From Mucilaginibacter arboris (lineage in GTDB: Bacteria; Bacteroidota; Bacteroidia; Sphingobacteriales; Sphingobacteriaceae): a stretch of 64,000 bases of DNA. Positions 35,028-43,977 of this stretch are shown here, one piece after another. The notes under the pieces were generated by a model, which was not told where the DNA came from, searched no databases, and worked only from the letters and a program-made list of their open reading frames with translations. Every line of letters starts with the position of its first letter. The first letter of the stretch is position 1. A program made the translations under genes and the position numbers. The DNA lies in assembly GCF_009754915.1 (NCBI RefSeq), contig NZ_WPIK01000001.1:186001-250000 (forward strand), written 5' to 3'.

Positions 35028-36551
35028 ATGTCTAAAAAAGTAAGAGTCCGGTTTGCGCCAAGCCCAACCGGCGGCCTGCATCTGGGCGGAGTGCGTACTG
35101 CGCTTTTTAATTATCTTTTTGCCCGACAAAACGAAGGCGATTTTATTTTACGGGTTGAAGATACCGACCAAACGCGCTTTGTAGAAGGTGCAGAAGAATA
35201 TATTATAGATTGTTTAAACTGGTGCGGCATAACGCCGGATGAAGGGCCGCATGCAGGCGGCGGATTTGGGCCATACCGACAAAGCGAGCGCAAAGCGCTT
35301 TACCGGCAGTACGCCGAGCAACTGGTTAAACAAGGGAACGCTTATTACGCTTTTGATACACCGGAAGAACTGGAACAAAAACGTGCAGAAATAACCAATT
35401 TTCAATACGGGCACGCACACCGCAGCTCTTTGCGCAATTCACTTTTTTTGCCGGTAAAAGAAGTACAGGAATTATTGGATAAAGGAACGCCGCACGTCAT
35501 CCGCATTAAAATGCCGGTGGATGAAACCATTGGTTTTACCGATATGGTCCGCGGGCGCGTTAATTTTGAAACCAGCCAGGTTGATGACAAAGTACTTTTA
35601 AAGGCTGACGGTATGCCCACTTATCATTTGGCGGTTGTAGTGGATGATTACCTGATGCAAATTACACATGCTTTCCGCGGGGAAGAATGGCTGCCATCCG
35701 CACCGGTACATTTGCTTTTGTGGGAATATTTAGGCTGGAAAAATGAAATGCCGCAATGGGCACATTTGCCTTTGATTTTAAAACCTGACGGACACGGAAA
35801 ATTAAGCAAACGTGATGGCGACCGTTTAGGTTTCCCGGTTTATGCCATGAACTGGACCGATCCAAAATCTGGCGATTTGACAAAAGGTTTCCGCGAATTG
35901 GGTTTTTTACCGGAAGCTTTTGTAAACCTACTGGCACTTTTAGGCTGGAACAACGGAACAGATCAGGAGATTTTTACGTTGGATGAACTGGTGGAGCAAT
36001 TTTCGATGGAACGAATCAGCAAAGCAGGTGCGCAGTTTGATTTTGAGAAAGCGAAATGGTTTAACCACGAGTGGATCAGGCAAAGCACTGCAATCAGCTT
36101 AACGCCTAACGTTATTTCTGTTTTAAGGCAACATGACATTTCCGCAGAAAACCATCCGCAGCTTACTAAAATTATTGATCTGGTAAAAGACCGCTGTACT
36201 TTGCTGACTGATTTTTACGAACATGCTTCGTACTTCTTCCAGAAACCTGCCGAAAGTAAGATTGATTGGACAAGCATCCAACCCAAATGGAATGATGCCA
36301 AAACTGATTTTTTCATTGCTTTCATCCAAAAAACGCAGGAAACAGCAAGCTGGGAAGCAGCATCGATCGAAGCAGCTTTTAAAGCATTAACGCAGGAAAA
36401 AGGCATTAAAATTGGCGAAGTAATGCTGCCTTTACGTGTGATGCTGGTTGGCGGAAAATTTGGCCCTGCGGTTTTTGATATTGCCGAAGTGTTGGGCAAA
36501 GAGGAAACGGTGGAAAGAATTGAACTGGCTTTAGCAATTTTAGGCCGATAA
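35028..36551 (+). CDS. gltX: Glutamyl-tRNA synthetase
   Basis: 507 residues, normal for bacterial GluRS. The class I HIGH-like motif is FAPSPTGGLHLGGVRTALFN and the KMSKS motif is KLSKRDGDRLGFPV. FRGEEWLPSAPVHLLLWEYLGW is also typical. The C-terminal third is the anticodon-binding helical cage. The stop codon TAA is the first three bases of a dispersed motif, and the fic gene starts eight bases later. Confidence 0.98.
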   Translation: MSKKVRVRFAPSPTGGLHLGGVRTALFNYLFARQNEGDFILRVEDTDQTRFVEGAEEYIIDCLNWCGITPDEGPHAGGGFGPYRQSERKALYRQYAEQLVKQGNAYYAFDTPEELEQKRAEITNFQYGHAHRSSLRNSLFLPVKEVQELLDKGTPHVIRIKMPVDETIGFTDMVRGRVNFETSQVDDKVLLKADGMPTYHLAVVVDDYLMQITHAFRGEEWLPSAPVHLLLWEYLGWKNEMPQWAHLPLILKPDGHGKLSKRDGDRLGFPVYAMNWTDPKSGDLTKGFRELGFLPEAFVNLLALLGWNNGTDQEIFTLDELVEQFSMERISKAGAQFDFEKAKWFNHEWIRQSTAISLTPNVISVLRQHDISAENHPQLTKIIDLVKDRCTLLTDFYEHASYFFQKPAESKIDWTSIQPKWNDAKTDFFIAFIQKTQETASWEAASIEAAFKALTQEKGIKIGEVMLPLRVMLVGGKFGPAVFDIAEVLGKEETVERIELALAILGR

Positions 36552-36560
36552 AAGAAGCAT
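36549..36560 (+). repeat. Dispersed 12-mer joining gltX stop and fic start
   Basis: The exact TAAAAGAAGCAT begins with the gltX stop TAA and ends with the AT of the fic ATG. The left flank TTTTAGGCCGA equals that at 7855. Confidence 0.95.
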
Positions 36561-37686
36561 GATGAAATCCAATATAAAAGCCCTTCCTCCAGATACTGAT
36601 CTGGAAACAAAAGCTGTTCTAAAAAAACTACCTGCTGCGCATCGTCGGCTGGCAGAACTGAAAGGTATTTCGTCAACTATTCCTAATGAAACTATCCTGA
36701 TCAATACCCTTACCTTACAGGAAGCGAAAGATAGTTCTGCCATAGAAAATATCATTACCACCCATGATGAGATTTATAAAGCAATGCTTTTTGAAGAGCT
36801 TTTTTTAAATGCTTCTGCAAAAGAAGTTAACAGTTATGCTGAAGCCTTGAAAACAGGTTTTCAGATGATCCGGCAGCAAAAAATTTTAAAAACCAGTCAT
36901 ATTCTTCAAATTCAAAAAATCTTAGAGCAAAATGACGCCGGTTATCGTAAACTACCCGGAACTTCTTTAGTAAATGAAGCAACCGGAGAAACTGTTTATA
37001 CGCCTCCGCAGGATTATGATTCTGTCATCCAATTAATGGATAACCTGATTTCATTTATTAATGATACAGAATTATATCCTGCTGACCCTTTAATTAAAAT
37101 GGCTGTGATCCATCATCAGTTTGAAAGTATCCATCCTTTTTATGATGGGAACGGCAGAACGGGCAGGATTATTAATATTTTATACCTGGTCCTAAACGAA
37201 CTGCTTGATTTACCGATACTTTATTTAAGTCGTTATATCATCAGGCATAAAAGTGATTATTACCGTTTATTACAAAAAGTAAGAGATACAGGTGATTGGG
37301 AAGAATGGATTTTATACATGCTGGACGGCATTGAGCAAACCGCAAAAGAAACTATTTTATTAATTGTCAACATCAAAACCTTGATGCAGGATTATAAAAT
37401 GCGGATCCGCAAAGAATTTCCAAAAATGTATAGTCAAGACCTTTTAAATAACTTATTCAGACATCCCTATACCAAAATCGAATTTCTGATGAATGAACTA
37501 ATGGTTTCCAGGTTAACTGCAACCAGATATATAGATTTGCTGGTAGAAAAAGGTTTCTTAGAAAAACAAAGGATTGGCCGTAGCAATTTCTACATCAATA
37601 CTCCTTTATACCAATTATTTAAAGGAGAACCTGTAAAAGATGCTATTGCGCCACCTATTAAAACAATAAATGCTGAAAAATTATAA
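36559..37686 (+). CDS. Fic-domain AMP-transferase with N-terminal inhibitory helix and C-terminal winged helix
   Basis: 375 residues. The catalytic loop is HPFYDGNGRTGR (HxFx(D/E)GNGRxxR), so AMPylation activity is intact. SSAIEN near residue 55 matches the inhibitory (S/T)xxxE(G/N) motif, placing it in self-inhibited class II. The last ~90 residues (YTKIEFLMNELMVSRLTATRYIDLLVEKGFL) form a winged helix that may bind DNA. Downstream lies an unusual palindrome array, a possible binding target. Confidence 0.93.
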   Translation: MMKSNIKALPPDTDLETKAVLKKLPAAHRRLAELKGISSTIPNETILINTLTLQEAKDSSAIENIITTHDEIYKAMLFEELFLNASAKEVNSYAEALKTGFQMIRQQKILKTSHILQIQKILEQNDAGYRKLPGTSLVNEATGETVYTPPQDYDSVIQLMDNLISFINDTELYPADPLIKMAVIHHQFESIHPFYDGNGRTGRIINILYLVLNELLDLPILYLSRYIIRHKSDYYRLLQKVRDTGDWEEWILYMLDGIEQTAKETILLIVNIKTLMQDYKMRIRKEFPKMYSQDLLNNLFRHPYTKIEFLMNELMVSRLTATRYIDLLVEKGFLEKQRIGRSNFYINTPLYQLFKGEPVKDAIAPPIKTINAEKL

Positions 37687-37702
37687 ATTGATTGATTAAA
37701 TA

Positions 37703-37861
37703 ACGTGTAAAGAAAATGCCAAAATCTTTAAATGTGGATACTGATATGTAAAGAAAACAGCAAAATCTTTACATATCACTTTTGACGTGTATAGAAAAAC
37801 GCCATTTTCTATACATGTCGTTATTAACGTATATAGAAAAACGCCATTTTCTATACATATC
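37703..37861. repeat. Array of four ~41-bp-spaced imperfect palindromes
   Basis: Units start at 37703, 37743, 37784 and 37827. Units 1-2 have arms of TGTAAAGA with TCTTTA(C); units 3-4 have TATAGAAAA with TTTTCTATAC around a CGCC/GC centre. Each can form a hairpin of 11-15 pairs. The pairs 1-2 and 3-4 are closer to each other than across. It lies between fic and the amidase lipoprotein. The small reading frame through it is only a product of the repeats. Confidence 0.85.
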
Positions 37862-37896
37862 AGTTTTTCAGTCTGATTTTTTCTATCTTGCTTTCA

Positions 37897-38730
37897 ATGA
37901 AAACGAACCCTTTTCCCTTTTTAACTCTTCTCTCTTTATTTACTCTTGCTACCCTGATTTTAGGCGGTTGCGCCAGTAATCCTTATGCCATTACAAATCG
38001 TTCGTATAAAAAACAAGCGAAAGCGTATGCAAAGATTATCGGTCAAGTCCCGCCGGTAACAACAGGAGAAACGCCGCCTGATAAGGCCAATTGGGTTGGC
38101 ACAACCAATTTCAATTTGCGTAAACCCAACTATGTCATCATCCATCATACCGCGCAAAACTCAACAGAACAAACCTTGAAAACTTTTACGCTTCCCAGAA
38201 CGCAGGTAAGTGCGCATTATGTGATTGGGAAAGACGGCAAGGTTTACCATATGCTGAATGATTACTTGCGTGCGTGGCAAGCCGGAAATGCCAAATGGGG
38301 AGGAAATACCGACATCAACAGTAATTCGATTGGTATTGAACTGGACAATAATGGTTTTGTACCTTTCCCGGAAGCACAAATTAACAGCTTGCTACTGTTG
38401 CTTGCTAACCTGAAAAAAAACTACAATATTCCAACCGCTAATTTTATCGGGCATGGCGATATTGCACCAACCCGCAAAAACGATCCGAATAAATACTTTC
38501 CCTGGAAAACTTTAGCCGAACATGGTTTTGGCAACTGGTACGATATGGCTTTAGACACTGTTCCGGCAAACTTTAATGCTTTGCAAGCGATGCGTATTAT
38601 TGGTTATGATACACGTGATTCTATTGCTGCATTAGCTGCTTTTAAGCGGCATTTTACACCGCAGGATAGTACACGGATGGTTACGGATTCGAGCAGGATG
38701 ATTTTGAATAATTTGATTAGGAAGTATTAA
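37897..38730 (+). CDS. N-acetylmuramoyl-L-alanine amidase (Amidase_2/AmiD-like) lipoprotein
   Basis: 277 residues from ATG 37897; a TTG nine bases earlier is less likely. The lipobox is LGGC near residue 24. The amidase domain has NYVIIHHTAQNS (first zinc His), VSAHYVIGKDGKVYHM, GIELDNNG, and IGHGDIAPTRKNDPNKYFPW (zinc His and catalytic Lys/Asp). The C-terminal ~70 residues look like a peptidoglycan-binding helix bundle (MRIIGYDTRDSIAALAAFKRHF). It would cleave muropeptides at the outer membrane for recycling. Confidence 0.93.
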   Translation: MKTNPFPFLTLLSLFTLATLILGGCASNPYAITNRSYKKQAKAYAKIIGQVPPVTTGETPPDKANWVGTTNFNLRKPNYVIIHHTAQNSTEQTLKTFTLPRTQVSAHYVIGKDGKVYHMLNDYLRAWQAGNAKWGGNTDINSNSIGIELDNNGFVPFPEAQINSLLLLLANLKKNYNIPTANFIGHGDIAPTRKNDPNKYFPWKTLAEHGFGNWYDMALDTVPANFNALQAMRIIGYDTRDSIAALAAFKRHFTPQDSTRMVTDSSRMILNNLIRKY

Positions 38731-38830
38731 TTTTAATAGGATATAATTATCTTTATATACACTTTTTACTCGGATAAAACTTTCTAATTAAAACTACATC
38801 AGATATTTTTAATAAGTAAACCTAATTAAA

Positions 38831-39070
38831 ATGACTTATACAGACAAACATATTATTGAATCCTATTCAAAGCTTTTTGAAGGTCTTAGTCCAAGTAGTA
38901 AAATTGGATTAATTGAAAGCCTTACAAAGTCATTAAAAAAAGAAAACAAAAGTGTAGAAACTATATTTTACAACTCTTTTGGCGCATTTGATTTAGGAAA
39001 GGAAGCAGAAGAAATTATTGAAGATATTAGATCAAGCAGAAAATTTAGAGAAAAAGATATACAATTTTAA
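38831..39070 (+). CDS. VapB-type antitoxin candidate
   Basis: 79 residues, acidic C-terminus (FDLGKEAEEIIEDIRSSRKFREKDIQF), preceded by a helical N-terminal half. The tail EEIIEDIRSSRKFREKDI is typical of antitoxins paired with PIN toxins in Bacteroidota. Its stop codon is directly followed by the toxin ATG. Base composition is AT-rich (about 30% GC) compared with neighbours, suggesting mobility. Confidence 0.75.
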   Translation: MTYTDKHIIESYSKLFEGLSPSSKIGLIESLTKSLKKENKSVETIFYNSFGAFDLGKEAEEIIEDIRSSRKFREKDIQF

Positions 39071-39475
39071 ATGCAATATTTGCTTGATACTTCAATTTGT
39101 GTTTATTTCCTTAGAGGGAAACTGGATTTAGATAAGTTTATCAAAGAAAAAGGACGGGAAAATTTTTACATATCCGAGATTACAGTTGTTGAACTTTCTT
39201 ATGGTGCCGAAAATAGCAGCAATCCGATAAAATCGTATAAAGTTGTTGATGATTTTTTACTGGGCTTAACTATAATTCCAATTGTTGGCAGTATTAAACG
39301 TTATGCGAAAGAAAAAGTAAGATTACGAAGAATAGGAACACCTATGCACGATGACTTTGATCTTTTAATTGGAGTAACTGCAATTGAAAATAAACTAACT
39401 TTAGTTACCGATAATGTTAAAGATTTTCAGAGATTAGATGGAATAGTTATTGAAAACTGGTTTCAGCGGAAGTGA
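39071..39475 (+). CDS. VapC-type PIN-domain ribonuclease toxin
   Basis: 134 residues. The PIN acidic residues are visible: YLLDTSICVYFLRG (Asp6), SEITVVELSYGAE (Glu), HDDFDLLIGVTAIENKL (Asp) and LVTDNVKDFQRLDGI (Asp). It should cleave tRNA or other RNA when freed from the preceding antitoxin. There is no gap between the two genes. Confidence 0.92.
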   Translation: MQYLLDTSICVYFLRGKLDLDKFIKEKGRENFYISEITVVELSYGAENSSNPIKSYKVVDDFLLGLTIIPIVGSIKRYAKEKVRLRRIGTPMHDDFDLLIGVTAIENKLTLVTDNVKDFQRLDGIVIENWFQRK

Positions 39476-39532
39476 TTTATATAAATTAAAATACTACAAA
39501 CCTTTTCAATAACTATTACAGATTTCACCCGA

Positions 39533-39544
39533 TAAAAACAGCAT
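39533..39544 (+). repeat. Sister motif TAAAAACAGCAT at the glnS stop
   Basis: The final T is the first base of TCA, the minus-strand TGA stop of glnS, the same arrangement as at 936 and 1525. Confidence 0.85.
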
Positions 39545-41211
39545 CAACACTTCTTAACTTCCTTAGCCCAGGTATCTTTTAAAGTAACCGTCCTGTTAAA
39601 AACTAAATTTCCAGAAGTAGAATCAGGATCCAGACAAAAATAACCTTTTCTGATAAACTGATAGCCGCGGCCTATTTCCGCTTGTGTCAAATCTGGTTCG
39701 ATAAAAGCAGTAACCGCAGTTAAACTTTGCGGATTGATAAGATCTTCAAAATTACCTTCTGCACTGCCCATATCTTCTGCTGTAAACAAACGGTCGTATA
39801 AACGCACTTCGGCAGTTTTTGCATGCGGCACGCTTACCCAATGGATAGTTCCTTTTACATTGATGCCGCTGGTATCTTGTCCGCTTTTGCTTTCCGGGAT
39901 ATAGCTGCAACGGATTTCGGTGATCTGGCCGTTTTCATCTTTAACAAAATCCTCGCATTGAATAATGTAAGCATTTTTTAAACGAACCATTAAACCCGGA
40001 CCTAAACGGAAGAATTTTTTAGGCGCATTCTCCATAAAATCTTCACGCTCGATATAAAGCTCGCGACTAAAAGGAATATCCCGGCTGCCTTCGCCGCCTT
40101 CTGCTTCCGGGTTATTTTTGCCGTGCAGCATTTCTTCCTGTCCTTCCGGATAATTGGTGATGACTACTTTTACCGGGTCTAAGACAGCCATTCTTCTCCA
40201 GGCCGTTTTATTTAGTTCTTCCCGAATGCAAAATTCCAGCAAACTGTAATCAATCAAGTTTTCTCTTTTAGCTACACCAATGCGGTCGCAAAAATCACGG
40301 ATACTTGCAGCCGTGTAACCACGACGCCGCAGTCCACTGATAGTTGGCATCCGCGGGTCATCCCAGCCGGAAACAAATTTTTGATTAACCAACTGCAGCA
40401 GTTTACGCTTACTCATTACTGTATAAGTAATATTTAAACGCGCAAATTCGTATTGCTGCGAAGGGAAAATCTCCAGTTTTTCGATAAACCAGTTGTACAA
40501 CTCGCGGTGCGGGATAAACTCCAGCGTACAAAGCGAATGCGTGATATTTTCGATAGAATCGCTTTGTCCGTGTGCAAAATCATACATCGGATAAATGCAC
40601 CATTTATTGCCAGTACGATGATGGTGCGCATGTTTGATACGATACATTAATGGATCGCGCATGTGCATATTCGGCGAAGCCAGATCTGCTTTTGCACGCA
40701 GCACTTTTGCCCCATCAGGATATTTTCCGTCGTGCATTTCTTTAAAAAGCCTTTCGTTTTCTTCTACACTGCGACTTCGGTATTGTTTTGGCGTTCCCGG
40801 TTCTGTCGGTGTACCTTTTTGGGCAGCAATTTCTTCGGGAGAACTGTCATCAACATAAGCCAAACCTTTTTGGATCAGGTTTAAAGCGAAAGCATACAGC
40901 AGGTCGAAATAATCAGAAGCATAGAGTTCGTTTGCCCAGGTAAAACCCAGCCATTTTACATCGGCCTTGATACTTTCTACGTATTCGGTTTCTTCGGTTA
41001 CCGGATTGGTATCATCAAAACGAAGGTTGGTTTGCCCGCCATATTCCTGTGCCAAACCGAAATTTAGACAGATGGATTTGGCATGGCCAATATGTAAATA
41101 TCCGTTAGGTTCCGGCGGGAAACGGGTAAAAACCTTACCGCCGTTTTTGCCGTTACGGATATCTTCTTCAACAATTTCTTCTATAAAATTTAATGATCTT
41201 TTCTCGCTCAT
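39544..41211 (-). CDS. glnS: Glutaminyl-tRNA synthetase
   Basis: 555 residues from ATG 41211 (MSEKRSLNF). The HIGH motif is PPEPNGYLHIGHAKS, the KMSKS-like motif is VMSKRKLLQLV, and FRFDDTNPVTEETEYVESI-type sequence marks GlnRS as against GluRS. The C-terminal two-barrel anticodon domain ends KGYFCLDPDS with FNRTVTLKDTW. It charges tRNA-Gln directly. A TACTTTTG -7-like box lies 18 bases upstream. Confidence 0.97.
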   Translation of the reverse strand: MSEKRSLNFIEEIVEEDIRNGKNGGKVFTRFPPEPNGYLHIGHAKSICLNFGLAQEYGGQTNLRFDDTNPVTEETEYVESIKADVKWLGFTWANELYASDYFDLLYAFALNLIQKGLAYVDDSSPEEIAAQKGTPTEPGTPKQYRSRSVEENERLFKEMHDGKYPDGAKVLRAKADLASPNMHMRDPLMYRIKHAHHHRTGNKWCIYPMYDFAHGQSDSIENITHSLCTLEFIPHRELYNWFIEKLEIFPSQQYEFARLNITYTVMSKRKLLQLVNQKFVSGWDDPRMPTISGLRRRGYTAASIRDFCDRIGVAKRENLIDYSLLEFCIREELNKTAWRRMAVLDPVKVVITNYPEGQEEMLHGKNNPEAEGGEGSRDIPFSRELYIEREDFMENAPKKFFRLGPGLMVRLKNAYIIQCEDFVKDENGQITEIRCSYIPESKSGQDTSGINVKGTIHWVSVPHAKTAEVRLYDRLFTAEDMGSAEGNFEDLINPQSLTAVTAFIEPDLTQAEIGRGYQFIRKGYFCLDPDSTSGNLVFNRTVTLKDTWAKEVKKC

Positions 41212-41228
41212 AACCAATTGTGCTTCTG

Positions 41229-41236
41229 CAAAAGTA
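41229..41236 (-). promoter_or_regulatory. Putative -7 box TACTTTTG of glnS
   Basis: Minus-strand TACTTTTG, identical to the aspS box, 18 bases before the ATG. Confidence 0.4.
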
Positions 41237-41331
41237 GAAAAATTTTACAGCGCTTTATTTGGATAGCTTTATTGATTGTATAGATAGCTGTTTTAGTTAC
41301 AAATTCTGCTTTAATCACAATTTTTAGTCGA

Positions 41332-41343
41332 TAAAAGAAGCAT
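41332..41343 (+). repeat. Dispersed 12-mer TAAAAGAAGCAT
   Basis: Exact copy between divergent glnS and the porin-like gene, preceded by TTTTTAGTCGA. Confidence 0.9.
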
Positions 41344-41372
41344 TCATAATTTTGTATTAAAATATTTGTCTG

Positions 41373-41393
41373 TTAATCAATCGATTGAATAAT
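41373..41393. promoter_or_regulatory. Palindrome TTAATCAATCGATTGAATAA, candidate operator
   Basis: The core TCAATCGATTGA is a perfect 12-base palindrome about 80 bases upstream of the porin-like gene. It resembles the tetR operator (shared TTAATCAA and CGATTGA). A half-like copy, TTAATCAATCGAT, occurs at about 45271-45283. Confidence 0.5.
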
Positions 41394-41470
41394 ATTGACA
41401 TTTGAATGAAAAAGCTCTATAACTTAGTTGTTACATTTGTTGCGTGTTTAAACACATAATATATAAAAAA

Positions 41471-42064
41471 ATGAAAAATCTATTTAAATTCTCTATTCTA
41501 TCCCTGGCTATTGCCGGATTATCCTACAGTGCACAAGCACAAAATACTACCACAAGTACACCTTCTACCAGAACTTCTAAAGCAGTACGATTTAGCATTG
41601 GCCCAGATGCAGGTTTCCCGGTTGGATCATTAAGCAATACACATAACTGGAATTTGGGCGGATCTATTCAGGCTGATTTCCCGGTTGCTACTGGCTTGGA
41701 TGTAACTGCCAATGCTGGCTTTAACAACTTTTTTGGCAAGGATTATAAGATTGGCCCAATTGATGCCAAATACAACGACATTAACTTAATCCCGGTAAAA
41801 GTTGGCTTAAAATATTTTCCTGTAGAAAATTTTTATGTACAGGGAGAAGCAGGCGCTTCATTTATTGCTAATAAAAATAATATTGGCGCTAATCAATCTG
41901 CTGCATTTACTTATGCCCCCCAAATTGGTGTATTATTTCCGGTTGGCGACAAAAATTATATTGATGCCGGCATCCGTTACGAAAGCAATACCAAATTTAC
42001 TACTAACGGCAACAGCAATAATTTCTTCGGAATACGTGTAGCTTATGCTTTTGATTTAAAATAA
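41471..42064 (+). CDS. Outer-membrane beta-barrel protein (OMP_b-brl type)
   Basis: 197 residues from ATG 41471 (MKNLFKFSILSL); an earlier in-frame start adds nine non-signal residues. A signal peptide ends AQAQ. The mature part has alternating strands of a small eight-stranded barrel (FSIGPDAGFPVGSL, NLGGSIQADFPVATGL, GLKYFPVENFYVQGEAGASF) and ends FGIRVAYAFDLK. The role is unknown. A palindromic candidate operator is upstream and a terminator follows. Confidence 0.8.
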   Translation: MKNLFKFSILSLAIAGLSYSAQAQNTTTSTPSTRTSKAVRFSIGPDAGFPVGSLSNTHNWNLGGSIQADFPVATGLDVTANAGFNNFFGKDYKIGPIDAKYNDINLIPVKVGLKYFPVENFYVQGEAGASFIANKNNIGANQSAAFTYAPQIGVLFPVGDKNYIDAGIRYESNTKFTTNGNSNNFFGIRVAYAFDLK

Positions 42065-42089
42065 TTTTTTTGAATAAATGTGCTCCATT

Positions 42090-42120
42090 AAAAGCTGCTT
42101 TAGATAAGGCAGTTTTTTTT
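42090..42120 (+). terminator. Rho-independent terminator of the porin-like gene
   Basis: AAAAGCTGC pairs with GCAGTTTTT (one G-T pair) and the stem is followed by a run of eight T. Confidence 0.8.
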
Positions 42121-42223
42121 ATGCCCTTAATTTCCAATCCTAATTGTGGAACCTTTTTCTCAGGTTTAGCGTAAAGCAGTAACTATAGTTGTGTAGTGCT
42201 GAATTTTTAAAGCGATACTGGTT

Positions 42224-43663
42224 ATGAAAAAGCTGCTTATAATTGATGATGAAATAAACACAGCAAACCTGCTGTCCAGGTTTTTAACCCGAAATGGTTT
42301 TGAAGTAATGACGGCCGCAAGCGGCTCTGCTGCCGCCGAGCTTTTAAAAAACTATTCTTTTACACTTGTACTGTGCGATTTTCGGTTAGAAGATACCGAT
42401 GGCCGGGAGGTTTTGAAAAAAATCAAGCAACAATACCCGGAAACAGGCGTAATTATTATTACCGGTTATTCTGATATTAAAATGGCAGTCGAACTAATCA
42501 AAATGGGCGCTTATGATTATATTACCAAACCGCTTTATCCGGATGAAATACTAAATACCATCAACAAAGCCATAGAAACACAAAGCGCGTTAGCAGCAGC
42601 TCCACCAGAAAATATTTATCAAAATCCGGAAAAAAACACTGATAAAACAAGCTTTAAACCAACGTTAGGAAAAGGTGATTTAGTAACGGGCACCAGCGAA
42701 GCTTCAAAAGAACTTGCGCGACAAATAAACCTGGTTTCGCCAACTAATTATAGTGTCATTATTTTTGGTGAAAGTGGTACAGGAAAAGAATCGGTAGCAA
42801 AAAGTATCCACCAAAACAGCGACCGCTATGATAAACCTTTTATAGCGATGGATTGCGGGTCTTTAACTAAAGAGCTTGCCGGAAGCGAGTTTTTTGGCCA
42901 TGAAAAAGGTTCTTTTACCGGCGCATTAAATACTAAAATCGGCCATTTTGAAATGGCAAACGGCGGTACTTTATTTTTAGATGAGATAGGAAATTTATCC
43001 TACGAAATACAGGCTACATTATTAAGGACCGTACAGGAAAGAAAAGTAAAAAGGATAGGCAGCACGAAAGAAATTGACTTAGACGTACGCATTATTGTAG
43101 CAACAAACGAAAACCTGATAGAAGCTATTCAAAAAGGGCATTTCCGGGAAGACCTGTACCATCGTTTTAACGAATTTGCTATTTACATGCCTGCTTTACG
43201 TAACCGCGGTGCGGATATTATGCTGATTGCTACTCATTTTGCAAAAATCACCAGTCAGGAATTAGGCAAAAATATTACCCGTTTTTCTGCAGATGCAACT
43301 ACAGCATTAACCAATTATTCCTGGCCTGGCAACATCCGCGAACTTAAAAATGTAATCCGCAGGGCTACTTTATTAACAGAAGGCGAAGAAATTTTAACCA
43401 AATCATTGCCATTAGAAATATATAGTAATTATATAAAAACACCGGTAAACGAAGTATTGCCAGAATATAAGCAGCAAGTAGTTAATCCGCCTAAGCCCGA
43501 TCTGAAAAACGCTGCCTTAGAAGCCGAATATGAGACTATTCTGAGGGTTTTAAAAGAAGTAAACTTTAATAAAACAAAAGCTGCACAAATTCTAAACATT
43601 GACAGAAAAACTTTGTATAATAAAATGAATGCCGCCGACCATCAGCAAACTATAAAAGTATGA
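42224..43663 (+). CDS. NtrC-family sigma54-activating response regulator
   Basis: 479 residues. The receiver (1-120) has acidic D8-D9, phospho-acceptor Asp52 (LVLCDFRL), Thr80 and Lys102 (ITKPL). The AAA+ domain has Walker A FGESGTGKE, the sigma54 loop as FFGHEKGSFTGA (Ser in place of the common Ala), Walker B GGTLFLDEIG, and PALRNRGADI. A Fis-type HTH ends it (FNKTKAAQILNIDRKTLYNKM). It activates sigma54 promoters. Its stop overlaps by four bases the start of a 68-residue protein with a histidine-kinase-like H-box. Confidence 0.96.
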   Translation: MKKLLIIDDEINTANLLSRFLTRNGFEVMTAASGSAAAELLKNYSFTLVLCDFRLEDTDGREVLKKIKQQYPETGVIIITGYSDIKMAVELIKMGAYDYITKPLYPDEILNTINKAIETQSALAAAPPENIYQNPEKNTDKTSFKPTLGKGDLVTGTSEASKELARQINLVSPTNYSVIIFGESGTGKESVAKSIHQNSDRYDKPFIAMDCGSLTKELAGSEFFGHEKGSFTGALNTKIGHFEMANGGTLFLDEIGNLSYEIQATLLRTVQERKVKRIGSTKEIDLDVRIIVATNENLIEAIQKGHFREDLYHRFNEFAIYMPALRNRGADIMLIATHFAKITSQELGKNITRFSADATTALTNYSWPGNIRELKNVIRRATLLTEGEEILTKSLPLEIYSNYIKTPVNEVLPEYKQQVVNPPKPDLKNAALEAEYETILRVLKEVNFNKTKAAQILNIDRKTLYNKMNAADHQQTIKV

Positions 43664-43866
43664 GTGCAGAAAACGAAGCGATTATTGCTGCAAGGGTATT
43701 GGAGCATGATATTAGAAACCAGCTTGGCAATATATACCTGGCAGTAGAAGGTATTAAGGCCGAGTTTACAGAAAATGATAATGAAGATTTTATCTCTTAT
43801 ACAGATATTATTATCAATTGCTGTAAACAAGTAGAAAATATTATAAAAAGGGCTAAACCAATTTAA
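43660..43866 (+). CDS. Stand-alone DHp-like mini-protein (H-box, no ATPase), coupled to the NtrC-type regulator
   Basis: 68 residues. LEHDIRNQLGNIYLAVEGIK (15-33) resembles the phospho-acceptor helix of Spo0B/HPK5-type dimerisation domains (HDxRNxL), with His16, Asp17 and Asn20. A second helix (FISYTDIIINCCKQVENIIKRAK) completes a helical hairpin. There is no ATP-binding domain. The ATGA overlap with the regulator's stop implies coupled translation and close stoichiometry. It could accept or donate phosphate to Asp52, or inhibit. The function is inferred; I know no named family. Confidence 0.7.
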   Translation: MSAENEAIIAARVLEHDIRNQLGNIYLAVEGIKAEFTENDNEDFISYTDIIINCCKQVENIIKRAKPI

Positions 43867-43977
43867 TGATTTACATGTTTCACTAAAAATTTAAAATAAT
43901 TCAACCAACTATCTATTCACGGTAATGTTGTTAATCAAAAAAATAATTAGCAATATTGCATATCCAAAAAAAAGACA

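Noticed and set aside
37703-37861. CRISPR-like spacing of four repeats
   Set aside because: Only four units, each palindromic over almost its whole length, with no unique spacers and no cas genes nearby.
37782-37979. 65-residue reading frame with a repeated IEKRHFLY sequence
   Set aside because: The repeat comes from translating the palindrome units; it overlaps the real amidase start and has no coding signature of its own.
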